Below, piece by piece: positions 15,779-23,434 of a DNA stretch of 34,144 nucleotides (positions within the stretch are counted from its first letter, which is position 1; each line of letters begins with the position of its first letter). Made by a program: the position numbers and the translations under genes. Origin of the DNA: Methylophaga sp. (lineage in GTDB: Bacteria > Pseudomonadota > Gammaproteobacteria > Nitrosococcales > Methylophagaceae); assembly GCA_030148085.1 (NCBI GenBank), contig JASBUF010000018.1:1-34144 (forward strand). Direction: 5' to 3'. The notes under the pieces are model-generated. The model saw only the letters and a list, made by a program, of their open reading frames with translations, searched no databases and was not told the origin of the DNA.

Positions 15779-17674
15779 TTACTGTTCCTGTTTGTCCTCG
15801 AGGAACTGCCAGCGCGCATAAGCCTGCTCTAACTCTGTGGCTATATCGGTGACGGACTTTTGTACCTTGGCAATAGCTTCAGCATCTTGCTGATAAAACG
15901 ACGGAGCGGACATCTGTTCATTAAGTGCTGCTTGCTTTGTCTCCAATTCTTCAATCTTTGCAGGCAAAGCTTTTAAGTCGAGTTGTTCCTGATAGGTCAG
16001 CGACGATTTTTTCTTTTGCGCAGGCTTAGTCTCTGCTAACACCGTCTTTGACGATTTTGCAGACTGAGCAGCTCCAGCTACAGGTTTTTGACGCTGCCAG
16101 TCATCATAACCACCGACATATTCGCGAAGCTGACCATCTGTATCAAACACGATACTGCTGGTCACCACGTTATTCAGAAAGGCACGATCATGGCTCACCA
16201 GCAGCAAAGTTCCACTGTAGTTAAGCAGCAAATCTTCCAGCAGCTCCAGGGTTTCAGCATCCAAATCGTTAGTTGGTTCGTCCATCACCAGCAGATTCGC
16301 AGGCTGGGTAAACAGTTTAGCCAATAGTAGGCGGTTACGCTCCCCCCCCGACAGGGCTTTCACAGGTGTGCGGGCGCGTTCAGGGGTGAACAGAAAGTCC
16401 TGCAGATAGCCAATAATGTGTTTTCGGCTGCCGTTAATATCGACATGGTCACTGCCCTGACCAACGTTTTGTACTACGCTTTCCTCTTCATCCAGTTGGC
16501 TACGCAACTGGTCAAAAAAGGCGATTTCAAGGTTGGTGCCCAGCTTCACTTCACCCTGCTCTGGCTCAATGCGTTTAAGCAGAATCGACAGCAGCGTACT
16601 TTTACCACAACCGTTTGGACCGATAATACCAATACGGTCACCACGCTGAATCAGGGTGTTAAAGTTTTCAAACAGCTGTTTACCACCGTAACTCTGACTG
16701 AGGTTTTCTCCTTCGATAACCAGCTTGCCGCTGCGCTCCGCTTCCTGCAGTTGCATGCTGACACTGCCCTGACGCTCACGACGCTGACTGCGTTCCGTAC
16801 GCATTTTTTCCAATGCGCGCACGCGGCCTTCATTACGGGTACGACGAGCCTTAATACCCTGACGGATCCAGACTTCTTCCTGCGCCAGTTTTTTATCAAA
16901 CTGGGCATTCTGCTCGGCTTCTGCAGCCAGCATTTCTTCACGCTTTTTCAGGTAATTGTGATAATCACCGGGGAAGCTGGCCAGTTGGCCACGATCCAGT
17001 TGTACGATACGGGTCGCCAACGCCTGCAGGAAAGTACGGTCATGGGTGATGAACAGTAGCGTGCCGCCATAGCTTTTCAAAAAACCTTCCAGCCAGGTGA
17101 TGGACTCAATGTCCAGATGGTTGGTCGGCTCATCCAGCAGCAAAATATCAGGCTGTTTGACCAGCGCCTGAGCCAATAATACGCGGCGCTTCTTACCCCC
17201 TGACAGACTGTCGAAGTCTGCATCAGCATCCAATGACAAGCGCGATATCACGGTTTCAACCCGTTGCTCCAGCGACCAGCCATCAACGGCTTCGAGTTTA
17301 TGCTGCGCTTTTTCCAGCTTGTTGAGCAAAGCCTCACTGCTATCGGTTTCCAGTGCATGAATCAATTCATGGTATTCCACCAGCAGAGGGGAAATATCAC
17401 CTAGACCATTGGCGACGACATCAAACACTTTGCCATGGGTTCCGGTCGGGACTTCCTGTTCCAGTCGGGCAATTTTGACAGTTTGACCACCAATCATTTC
17501 ACCGCTATCGGCTTTGATTTCACCGGCAATGAGTTTCATAAGGGTAGATTTGCCAGCACCATTGCGGCCGACCAGACAGACGCGTTCACCGCGATCGAGC
17601 TGAAAGTCGACCTGATCCAGCAGGTTTGGCCCGCCAAAGCTGACGGTAATTTGTTTCAACGACAGTAATGCCAC
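15779..17674 (-). CDS. uup: ABC-F ATPase Uup
   Basis: This is a 631-residue soluble ABC-F protein without membrane helices. Two ATPase cassettes are complete: Walker A GRNGAGKST and GPNGCGKST, signatures LSGGKKRRVLLAQAL and LSGGERNRLLLAKLF, and Walker B LLLDEPTNHLDIES and LVMDEPTNDLDAET. An arginine- and lysine-rich linker (RRTRNEGRVRALEKMRTERS) joins them. The C-terminal roughly 80 residues form the coiled-coil DNA-binding extension that marks Uup, a protein tied to transposon excision precision and ribosome assembly. The start is a GTG, 3 nt after the yheS stop, with GGAGA inside the end of yheS, so the two ABC-F genes are translationally close. It converges on the Amt fusion gene with a 2-bp gap and no terminator between. 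Confidence 0.95.
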   Translation of the reverse strand: MALLSLKQITVSFGGPNLLDQVDFQLDRGERVCLVGRNGAGKSTLMKLIAGEIKADSGEMIGGQTVKIARLEQEVPTGTHGKVFDVVANGLGDISPLLVEYHELIHALETDSSEALLNKLEKAQHKLEAVDGWSLEQRVETVISRLSLDADADFDSLSGGKKRRVLLAQALVKQPDILLLDEPTNHLDIESITWLEGFLKSYGGTLLFITHDRTFLQALATRIVQLDRGQLASFPGDYHNYLKKREEMLAAEAEQNAQFDKKLAQEEVWIRQGIKARRTRNEGRVRALEKMRTERSQRRERQGSVSMQLQEAERSGKLVIEGENLSQSYGGKQLFENFNTLIQRGDRIGIIGPNGCGKSTLLSILLKRIEPEQGEVKLGTNLEIAFFDQLRSQLDEEESVVQNVGQGSDHVDINGSRKHIIGYLQDFLFTPERARTPVKALSGGERNRLLLAKLFTQPANLLVMDEPTNDLDAETLELLEDLLLNYSGTLLLVSHDRAFLNNVVTSSIVFDTDGQLREYVGGYDDWQRQKPVAGAAQSAKSSKTVLAETKPAQKKKSSLTYQEQLDLKALPAKIEELETKQAALNEQMSAPSFYQQDAEAIAKVQKSVTDIATELEQAYARWQFLEDKQEQ

Positions 17675-17677
17675 TTC

Positions 17678-19570
17678 TTATTCTCCAGCGGCTTCGGCCG
17701 CCTCTAATTGTTCGCTGGCGTCCATCCAGTCCATTTCAGCCTGCTCCAAGGCGCTCTTGAGCTCAGCCTGCTTTTGCAGCAGGTTTTTTAATTTATCTTT
17801 GGCCGCGTCCGTGTAAAGGCTATTATCCGCCAGTTCGTTTTCCAGTTCTGACAGCGACTTTTGCAGCTTGTCCATCTGGTTCTCAGCAGACTTCACCTTG
17901 TTGCGTATTGGCTGTAGCTTCTGCCGTAGTGCCGCCGCGGCCTGACGGTCCTGTTTTTTGTTATTCGCAGCTGCGGATACTACCGTTTTCTTTTCCTGCT
18001 TATCTTTGCTCAGCAGCCATTGGCGATAATCATCAAGATCGCCATCAAATTCTTTTGCCTGCCCTTCACTGACCAGCCATAAGTCGTCGGTCACCGTACG
18101 CAGCAAATGACGATCATGTGAAACCACCACCAGCGCACCGTCAAACTCCTGCAAGGCGACAGTTAATGCCAGACGCATTTCCAGATCCAGATGGTTGGTC
18201 GGCTCGTCGAGTAGCAGTACCGCAGGGCGTTGATAGACCAGTATCGCCAGGACCAAACGCGCTTTTTCACCACCGGAAAACGGTGCGACTTTTTCCAGCG
18301 CCTTATCACCGTGGAAACCAAAACCACCGAGAAAGTCTCGCAGTTCCTGCTCGCTGGCCTTCGCATCGAGCCGCATCAAATGACGCAACGGCGTGTCATC
18401 TGGTCGCAACTGCTCAAGCTGATGCTGTGCAAAATACCCAATTCGAATATCACGGGCTTCTTTACGCTTACCAGCGAGAGGTTCTATGACGCCAGCAATC
18501 AGTTTGATCAAGGTTGATTTACCGGCGCCATTTGGCCCCAATAAGCCGATCCGGTCACCGGGAGCCAAGCTCATTTCAACATTACTTATCAGCGCCGTAT
18601 TGTTATAACCCACCGCCGCTTTATCCAAACTCAACAACGGCGTTGTCAGCCGGGTTGGCGGCAGAAAAGAGAAATGAAACGGTGAGTCGACATGCGCAGG
18701 AGCAATCTTTTCCATGCGTTCCAGCGCTTTAATCCGGCTCTGCGCCTGTCTGGCTTTAGTCGCCTTGGCTTTAAAGCGGGTGACAAAGCTGCGCATATGC
18801 GCGATTTCACGCTGCTGTTTCTGATAGGCCGATTGTTGGTTCGCCAGATGTTCGGCCCGTGCCAGCTCAAAGTCAGAATAACTGCCGGTGTAGAGTTTGA
18901 TGCCCTGCTGTTCAATATGCGCGATATGGGTCACGACCCGGTCAAGGAAATCACGATCATGTGAAATTACCAGCAAAGTGCCGGGATAGGAACGCAGCCA
19001 TTCTTCCAGCCAATACACCGCTTCCAGATCCAAGTGATTGGTAGGCTCGTCTAGCAGCAATAAGTCAGAACGACACATCAAAGCCTGAGCTAGGTTAAGA
19101 CGCATTCGCCAACCACCGGAAAACGCAGTGACAGGCATAGTTTCCTGACCGGGTTTAAAGCCCAAGCCATGCATCAGTTTGCCCGCCCGACTCTCCGCCG
19201 TGTAACCGTCAATCGCCTGCAGCTTTTCGTGAATATCGCTTTGTTCATGTCCATCACCTGAGGCTTCCGCTTCGGCAAGGGCCTTTCGTAACTGGCTTAA
19301 TTCGACATCACCCTGCAGTACGTACTCCATCGCCGTAATATCTACGGCCGGTGTTTCCTGCGCCACATGGGCTGTCACCCAGACATCAGGTATCGACACA
19401 TCACCCGTGTCAGCGTGGAGTTCATCACGCAATAAGGCAAACAGACTGGACTTTCCGGTGCCATTGGCGCCAGTCAGACCGACACGTTGTGCCGGATGAA
19501 TAATAAGGTTGGCGGCTTCAAACAGCAGTTTGCTGCCTCGACGCAGGGAAACCTGACTGAACTTAATCAT
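17678..19570 (-). CDS. yheS: ABC-F ATPase YheS-like
   Basis: This is a 630-residue ABC-F protein close in length to E. coli YheS (637). Cassette one has Walker A GANGTGKSS, signature FSGGWRMRLNLAQALM and Walker B LLLDEPTNHLDLEAVYW. The YheS-type signature FSGGWRMRL separates it from Uup. The interdomain linker carries MRSFVTRFKAKATKARQAQSRIK. Cassette two has GPNGAGKST, FSGGEKARLVLAILV and LLLDEPTNHLDLEMR. A C-terminal coiled-coil rich in Gln, Glu and Lys follows. YheS proteins are thought to rescue ribosomes stalled on particular nascent peptides. It lies first in a two-gene unit with uup, and a likely extended -10 promoter precedes it, so it may be transcribed apart from ung. Confidence 0.94.
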   Translation of the reverse strand: MIKFSQVSLRRGSKLLFEAANLIIHPAQRVGLTGANGTGKSSLFALLRDELHADTGDVSIPDVWVTAHVAQETPAVDITAMEYVLQGDVELSQLRKALAEAEASGDGHEQSDIHEKLQAIDGYTAESRAGKLMHGLGFKPGQETMPVTAFSGGWRMRLNLAQALMCRSDLLLLDEPTNHLDLEAVYWLEEWLRSYPGTLLVISHDRDFLDRVVTHIAHIEQQGIKLYTGSYSDFELARAEHLANQQSAYQKQQREIAHMRSFVTRFKAKATKARQAQSRIKALERMEKIAPAHVDSPFHFSFLPPTRLTTPLLSLDKAAVGYNNTALISNVEMSLAPGDRIGLLGPNGAGKSTLIKLIAGVIEPLAGKRKEARDIRIGYFAQHQLEQLRPDDTPLRHLMRLDAKASEQELRDFLGGFGFHGDKALEKVAPFSGGEKARLVLAILVYQRPAVLLLDEPTNHLDLEMRLALTVALQEFDGALVVVSHDRHLLRTVTDDLWLVSEGQAKEFDGDLDDYRQWLLSKDKQEKKTVVSAAANNKKQDRQAAAALRQKLQPIRNKVKSAENQMDKLQKSLSELENELADNSLYTDAAKDKLKNLLQKQAELKSALEQAEMDWMDASEQLEAAEAAGE

Positions 19571-19641
19571 CGCTCACCACCCTGCTAGGGGGAAACGATA
19601 AAACAAACCATGGAAGAAAAAACGATGTATTCATGGCGCGC

Positions 19642-19650
19642 ATTGTAGCA
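19642..19650 (-). promoter_or_regulatory. Candidate extended -10 promoter of yheS-uup
   Basis: On the minus strand TGCTACAAT is an extended -10 element (TG-N-TACAAT). No good -35 lies upstream, which extended -10 promoters tolerate. It lies in the 104-bp gap between ung and yheS, and transcription would start near 19635. Confidence 0.4.
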
Positions 19651-19674
19651 AGCACGCCGCTATGGGTTCAGGAT

Positions 19675-20367
19675 TTATGATTCAGTTGGGCAGTCCGGCA
19701 ACTGCCAATCCACCGGCTGACGGCCATGTGCTTCGAGATATTGATTGGCCTGACTGAAGTGACGGCAACCGAGAAAACCTCTGTGCGCCGACAATGGTGA
19801 GGGGTGCGGCGCTTTCAGCACACAATGCCTGGTCGCATCAATAACACTGCCCTTACGCTGGGCATAACTGCCCCAGAGCATAAACACCACGTTTTGCTGC
19901 TTTTCATTGATGGTACTGATGACCTTATCAGTAAACTGCTCCCAGCCCTTACCCTGATGCGAGTTGGGATTAGAGTCTTCCACCGTCAGTACGGCATTGA
20001 GCAATAACACGCCCTGCTTCGCCCAATGTTCCAGATAACCATGAGTTACCGGTTTGACACCAAGATCCGCTTCCAATTCTTTATAGATATTGACTAATGA
20101 AGGTGGCGTTTTCACACCGGGTTTAACCGAGAAACACAGACCATGCGCCTGTCCCGGTTGATGGTAGGGATCTTGTCCCAGAATCACCACTTTAACGTCA
20201 TATAACGCTGTCGTCTCGATGGCATGGAACCATTCTGATGAGTGAGGATAAATCGTTTTGTGCTGATCTTTTTCGCAACGCAGGAACTGTTTTAATCCCT
20301 GCATATAGGGAGCGGAAAATTCAGGCTCCAAAGCCTGTTGCCAGCTTGGTGCGTTATCCAGAACCAT
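19675..20367 (-). CDS. ung: Uracil-DNA glycosylase, family 1
   Basis: This 230-residue protein excises uracil from DNA at the start of base excision repair. Both active-site motifs are exact: GQDPYH with Asp66 activating water and His69, and [11 protein letters not shown] with the leucine that is pushed into the helix. The conserved [18 protein letters not shown] and [22 protein letters not shown] lie between. The length matches E. coli Ung (229). The ATG has AGAGGACAG upstream. It is the second DNA-repair glycosylase in the window after MutY, though they are not linked in an operon. Confidence 0.98.
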   Translation of the reverse strand: MVLDNAPSWQQALEPEFSAPYMQGLKQFLRCEKDQHKTIYPHSSEWFHAIETTALYDVKVVILGQDPYHQPGQAHGLCFSVKPGVKTPPSLVNIYKELEADLGVKPVTHGYLEHWAKQGVLLLNAVLTVEDSNPNSHQGKGWEQFTDKVISTINEKQQNVVFMLWGSYAQRKGSVIDATRHCVLKAPHPSPLSAHRGFLGCRHFSQANQYLEAHGRQPVDWQLPDCPTES

Positions 20368-20433
20368 GATCTGTCCTCTGTAAATTCAGAAGCAGATGAT
20401 AACGAATCCTTAAGTGTTCTGTCGTCCATTAAG

Positions 20434-20485
20434 AAAAAGCACAGTACCTCCCGGATAGGATAGGAGAGGAAAGGAGGCACCGTGC
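20434..20485 (-). terminator. Intrinsic terminator of the CpxP/Spy-like gene
   Basis: Read on the minus strand, GCACGGTGCCTCC pairs at 11 of 13 positions with GGAGGTACTGTGC around a 21-nt purine/pyrimidine-biased loop. TTTTT follows directly (complement of 20434-20438). It lies 8 nt after the end of the gene and ahead of ung. Confidence 0.75.
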
Positions 20486-20493
20486 ATAAACTT

Positions 20494-20943
20494 TTAGTGA
20501 GCGTGTTTTTTCTTAAACTCCGCCATCTTGGTCTGTAACTGCTCCTGTTGTTCCGGCGTCAGCATATTGAAGACCTCATGATGAAAGCGGGCTTTATCCA
20601 TTGCAGCCTGTTTCTTCATCTTCAGAGAGGCATCCACCAGTTTTTCCAATTCGGCTTCATTGAGGGTTTCTGCCTGAGTCAACTGAGCAATAGCCTGCTT
20701 GTTTTTCCAGTAGTCCGCTTTACCGGCTTTGTGATCATCATGACGCTTTTCCATCATCGCTTTGATCTGTGCTTTCTGAGCATCATCCAGTTCAATGCCT
20801 CTTAAATAGAAAGGCATATCGCCGGCACTTTTATGCTTCATCTGATGGTGATGTTTGCTGTCACATTGTTTCACCTCAGTGTCTACAGGGTTCGCCATAA
20901 CCGCGATGGGAACTAGGCTTAATAACAGTAAAGATTTGTACAT
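20494..20943 (-). CDS. CpxP/Spy-like periplasmic protein
   Basis: This 149-residue protein has a signal peptide (YKSLLLLSLVPIAVMA) and a helical, very Lys-, Gln- and His-rich mature part. Two copies of the weak LTxxQ-type motif of the Spy/CpxP family are visible: ELDDAQKAQIKAMMEKRHDD and MLTPEQQEQLQTKMAEF. Such proteins bind misfolded periplasmic clients or damp the Cpx sensor kinase. A His cluster (KHHHQMKH) after the signal peptide could bind metal. The start at 20943 is set by AAGGAG 7 nt upstream and by the signal peptide; a longer frame to 21093 adds nothing recognisable. Divergent placement from the cpxR-like gene with CpxR-type repeats between mirrors the E. coli cpxP-cpxRA layout. Confidence 0.9.
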   Translation of the reverse strand: MYKSLLLLSLVPIAVMANPVDTEVKQCDSKHHHQMKHKSAGDMPFYLRGIELDDAQKAQIKAMMEKRHDDHKAGKADYWKNKQAIAQLTQAETLNEAELEKLVDASLKMKKQAAMDKARFHHEVFNMLTPEQQEQLQTKMAEFKKKHAH

Positions 20944-21023
20944 AATTAAACTCCTTTTCAGGTTCAAAAACCGGCCCGGAATGGGCTCGTTCAAAACACA
21001 CTTCCAGTATCTCCCAGCTATCG

Positions 21024-21059
21024 GTAAAGAAACGTTAGTGAATGGTAAAAATAGGTAAA
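21024..21059. promoter_or_regulatory. CpxR-type box: GTAAA-N5-GTAAA plus a third GTAAA
   Basis: GTAAA occurs at 21024-21028, 21045-21049 and 21055-21059. The last two form GTAAA-N5-GTAAA, the classical E. coli CpxR site, and the first lies 21 bp (two helical turns) before the second. All are on the same face and in the same orientation, in the 189-bp gap between the divergent CpxP/Spy-like and cpxR-like genes. A weak -35-like TTGACG (21078-21083) follows toward cpxR. On the other side a GATACT -10-like element (21011 to 21006, minus) would place the box about 50 bp upstream of the start. Confidence 0.75.
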
Positions 21060-21132
21060 GATAAGCTGTACTGCTGGTTGACGCGTAGTCCAAGAGCTAT
21101 CATGAAGTCATTGACAACATTGAGGTTTATTC

Positions 21133-21819
21133 GTGGCGAAAGTACTAATCATTGATGATGATGTAGAGTTGGCCGAGTTATTCCAGGAATACCTGCAGCA
21201 AGAGCAGTTCAGCGTTGATACCTGTTTTACTGGTATGGAAGGTCTCGATGCCGCCCTGAGTGGGGACTATGACCTGGTGATACTCGACATGATGCTGCCA
21301 GACATCAAAGGCACGGATATCCTGTTAAAAATCCGCCAGCAGAGCCTGATTCCTGTTTTGATGTTCACCGCCAAAGGGGATGATATCGACCGCATTATCG
21401 GGCTCGAATCCGGTGCCGATGATTACGTGCCGAAACCCTGCACACCACGTGAGCTGGTCGCTCGGATCCGGGCTATTCTGCGTCGCACAGAGCTCGTTTC
21501 TGACCGCAATGACAAACATCAACTTACCGTCGGCCCCTTATCCATTCACGCTGAAACCCGCCAGGCCTTCTGGTTTGAAGACGCTCTGGATCTGACCAGC
21601 ACCGAGTTCAACTTGCTGGAAGTTCTCGCCCGTCAGGCCGGTCAGGTTGTCACCAAGCAGGAATTGTCGCAACAGGCACTGGGGCGCCCTCTGGCCCGGT
21701 TCGACCGCAGTATTGACGTTCATATGAGCAGTATTCGGCAAAAACTCGGCAAGCAGGCTGATGGTCACCACTATATTCAGACCATACGTGGTCAGGGCTA
21801 TCAACTGATTAAGGAATAA
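21133..21819 (+). CDS. cpxR: Response regulator, CpxR-like (OmpR family)
   Basis: This 228-residue OmpR/PhoB-type regulator has a receiver domain with the acidic triad Asp8-Asp9-Asp10, phospho-acceptor Asp52 (DLVILDMMLPD), Thr79 and Lys101 (VPKPC). A winged-helix DNA-binding domain occupies about 130-226 (LDLTSTEFNLLEVLARQAGQ; SIDVHMSSIRQKLG; IQTIRGQGYQL). The IDVHMSSIRQKLG and GQGY stretches match CpxR. The GTG start has GAGG 7 nt upstream. It is followed after 2 nt by its kinase gene and preceded by CpxR-type repeats, suggesting autoregulation. The Cpx name rests on sequence feel plus the CpxP-like neighbour and the box, and an independent role in metal or solvent stress remains possible. 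Confidence 0.88.
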   Translation: MAKVLIIDDDVELAELFQEYLQQEQFSVDTCFTGMEGLDAALSGDYDLVILDMMLPDIKGTDILLKIRQQSLIPVLMFTAKGDDIDRIIGLESGADDYVPKPCTPRELVARIRAILRRTELVSDRNDKHQLTVGPLSIHAETRQAFWFEDALDLTSTEFNLLEVLARQAGQVVTKQELSQQALGRPLARFDRSIDVHMSSIRQKLGKQADGHHYIQTIRGQGYQLIKE

Positions 21820-21821
21820 CA

Positions 21822-23162
21822 ATGGGACGTCTGTTCTGGAAATTTTTCTTCTCTTTCTGGCTGACCCTACTGCTAGCGGCACTCAGTGCAGGCTCTTTGG
21901 TCTGGCTTAAACGTGCAGCAGACAATGATGACTTGAGCCAGAACTTAAAATTTATCGATTACCGCGGTATTCCGTATGTGATGGTAGCCACCGATATTGC
22001 AGAACAAAACGGGTTGTCTGATCTGACCGAGTTCCTTATACGTATTAACGCCGATAAGTTGCATCAGGTGCTTGCAGTCGACACTGATGGCCGGGATTTA
22101 TTGGACCGCTATGTTGATCCTCAGGCTCTGCAACAGGCACGTTATTGGCTGGCTGAGGGCAAACAACGTATTGTCAATGAGGTTAATATTGGCGAAAAAA
22201 ACTATCTTCTCTATGCGCCACTGGCAGAACCCGCTCCGGCCACATCATATCGACATAAAAAAGGCCCGCCTTTCCCATTATTCTTAGTGATTACCACGGC
22301 CATTTTAGCCAGTCTGCTGTTCAGTGCCTTACTTGCCTGGTATTTCACCAAGCCTATTCGTAGTCTCAAACAGGCTTTTCAGTCTGTTGCAGGAGGCAAA
22401 CTGGATACCCGTGTCAGCGACAGCATGTCCCGCCGCCATGACGAACTGTCAGAGTTGGGGCAGAACTTTGACTATATGACGGCGCAGATCAGCGCACTGG
22501 TCAATGGGCAACGACATCTACTGCATGATGTGTCTCATGAACTTCGTTCACCGCTGGCTCGTATGCAGGCCGCTATCGGTATAGCTCAGCAACAGCCCGA
22601 CAAGGTCGATACCACACTGAGCAGGCTTGAAAAAGAAGCCGAACGTATGAGTGATCTGGTCGGTGAGTTGCTGTTGCTGTCTCGTATGGAAACGGGCGTC
22701 AATCACAACCAGCCTGCACTGGTCGATATTCATTTATTACTGGATGAAATTGTTGCTGATGCCCGCTTTGAGGCTGAAGCCAAGTCGGTTAGCATCAACT
22801 ACCAGCCTAACGGCGAGATCAGCCTTCATGGGCAACAGGAATTACTGCATCGCGCCATTGAGAACGTGCTTCGTAATGCCATTAAGTTCAGTGAAGCGGG
22901 TGATACGGTCAGTGTAGAAGCCACCCTGGATCCTCTCAGACAGCAATTCCAGATTACCATCTGCGATCAGGGTCCCGGTGTAAGTGATGGTGAGTTGGAA
23001 AAACTGTTCCGTCCTTTTTTCCGGGGACAACAGCAGCGGCGTGATGGCATCGGACTGGGGCTCACTATTGCTCAACGTGCTGTTGCAGCCCATCGCGGTC
23101 ATATTGAGGCTGTAAACCGCCCTCAAGGCGGCCTGTGTATAACGATTACACTGCCTGTCTGA
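21822..23162 (+). CDS. cpxA: Sensor histidine kinase, CpxA-like
   Basis: This is a 446-residue membrane kinase. The first helix is at about 8-29 (FSFWLTLLLAALSAGSLVWL), a periplasmic sensor segment spans about 30-145, and the second helix is near 150-175. HAMP follows at about 175-230, and the dimerisation helix has phospho-acceptor His239 (HDVSHELRSPLARMQ). The ATP-binding domain has an N box (AIENVLRNAIKFS), G1 (DQGPGV), F box (KLFRPFFRGQ) and G2 (GIGLGLTIAQRA). The HDVSHELRSPLAR form is the one found in CpxA. It lies 2 nt after cpxR with AAGGA as ribosome binding site, so they are co-translated. The sensor segment is shorter and different enough that the stimulus cannot be inferred. Confidence 0.9.
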   Translation: MGRLFWKFFFSFWLTLLLAALSAGSLVWLKRAADNDDLSQNLKFIDYRGIPYVMVATDIAEQNGLSDLTEFLIRINADKLHQVLAVDTDGRDLLDRYVDPQALQQARYWLAEGKQRIVNEVNIGEKNYLLYAPLAEPAPATSYRHKKGPPFPLFLVITTAILASLLFSALLAWYFTKPIRSLKQAFQSVAGGKLDTRVSDSMSRRHDELSELGQNFDYMTAQISALVNGQRHLLHDVSHELRSPLARMQAAIGIAQQQPDKVDTTLSRLEKEAERMSDLVGELLLLSRMETGVNHNQPALVDIHLLLDEIVADARFEAEAKSVSINYQPNGEISLHGQQELLHRAIENVLRNAIKFSEAGDTVSVEATLDPLRQQFQITICDQGPGVSDGELEKLFRPFFRGQQQRRDGIGLGLTIAQRAVAAHRGHIEAVNRPQGGLCITITLPV

Positions 23163-23214
23163 GTCCGTCCTGGTGGCATCCTTAACTAAAACAATAAAAA
23201 ATTAAAATTACCCC

Positions 23215-23250
23215 TTGCAAAACTAAATGTAAATCATTACTATTTACATT
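23215..23250 (+). promoter_or_regulatory. Promoter overlapped by a Fur-like inverted repeat
   Basis: TTGCAA (23215-23220) and TACTAT (23238-23243) form a promoter with an exact 17-nt spacer, each matching consensus at four of six positions. AATGTAAAT (23226-23234) and its exact complement ATTTACATT (23242-23250) flank a 7-nt spacer and cover the -10 and start point, the classical position of a repressor. The 19-mer at 23223-23241 matches the E. coli Fur consensus at 12 of 19 positions by my alignment. Another dimeric regulator is possible. Confidence 0.6.
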
Positions 23251-23262
23251 GATGGAGCGAAT

Positions 23263-23304
23263 ATGCGTTGCGACTCAGGCGCATTGACACTCCCTCTCTC
23301 TTAA
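23263..23304 (+). CDS. Possible 13-residue leader peptide inside the candidate sRNA
   Basis: ATG at 23263 follows GGAG (23254-23257) with 5-nt spacing and opens a 13-codon frame, MRCDSGALTLPLS, ending in TAA at 23302-23304, 17 nt before the terminator stem. A start this well placed is notable, but frames of this length are common by chance. If translated, the RNA could be dual-function or an attenuation leader. No codon run typical of amino-acid attenuation is present. Confidence 0.25.
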   Translation: MRCDSGALTLPLS

Positions 23305-23321
23305 ATCTGAAAACCGAGTTT

Positions 23322-23351
23322 GTTGCCAGTCGTCAGACTGGCAACCTTTTT
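23322..23351 (+). terminator. Strong intrinsic terminator upstream of msrB
   Basis: GTTGCCAGTC (23322-23331) pairs perfectly with GACTGGCAAC (23336-23345) around GTCA, followed by C and five T (23347-23351). It is about 160 nt beyond the cpxA stop and 84 nt before msrB, so it ends the intergenic transcript and may also end cpxRA. Confidence 0.88.
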
Positions 23352-23373
23352 CAGCTTCTCCTTCTCGCCTGGG

Positions 23374-23402
23374 CTGACCTTTCGGACAACTTTGCTTACA
23401 AT
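23374..23402 (+). promoter_or_regulatory. Candidate msrB promoter
   Basis: CTGACC (23374-23379, four of six) and TACAAT (23397-23402, five of six) are separated by exactly 17 nt, downstream of the terminator. Transcription would start near 23409, leaving a leader of about 26 nt before the msrB ATG. Confidence 0.5.
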
Positions 23403-23434
23403 ATCGCTGAGCAAACTGGTAATTGTGCAATCCC

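Larger units (their letters stand above)
23250..23351 (+). ncRNA. Candidate roughly 100-nt regulatory RNA between cpxA and msrB
   Basis: A transcript from the promoter above would start near 23250 and end at the terminator at 23351. It contains a possible 5' hairpin (ATGCG 23263-23267 with CGCAT), a single-stranded C/U-rich stretch ACTCCCTCTCTC (about 23289-23300) that could pair with GGAG-type ribosome binding sites, and a 3' terminator hairpin. This is the architecture of Fur-repressed sRNAs such as RyhB or PrrF, although I recognise no sequence similarity to them. A 13-codon frame (23263-23304) with GGAG 5 nt upstream lies inside, so it may encode a leader peptide instead or as well. msrB has a separate promoter candidate downstream, so this unit appears independent. 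Confidence 0.5.

Noticed and set aside
16418-17059. 213-codon plus-strand frame inside uup
   Set aside because: It is a Thr/Phe/Leu-rich shadow of an intact ABC-F gene on the other strand, without a ribosome binding site or any recognisable motif.
21111-21116. Perfect TTGACA near the cpxR start
   Set aside because: A 17-nt spacer would put the -10 inside the coding sequence, past the GTG start. It is probably chance.
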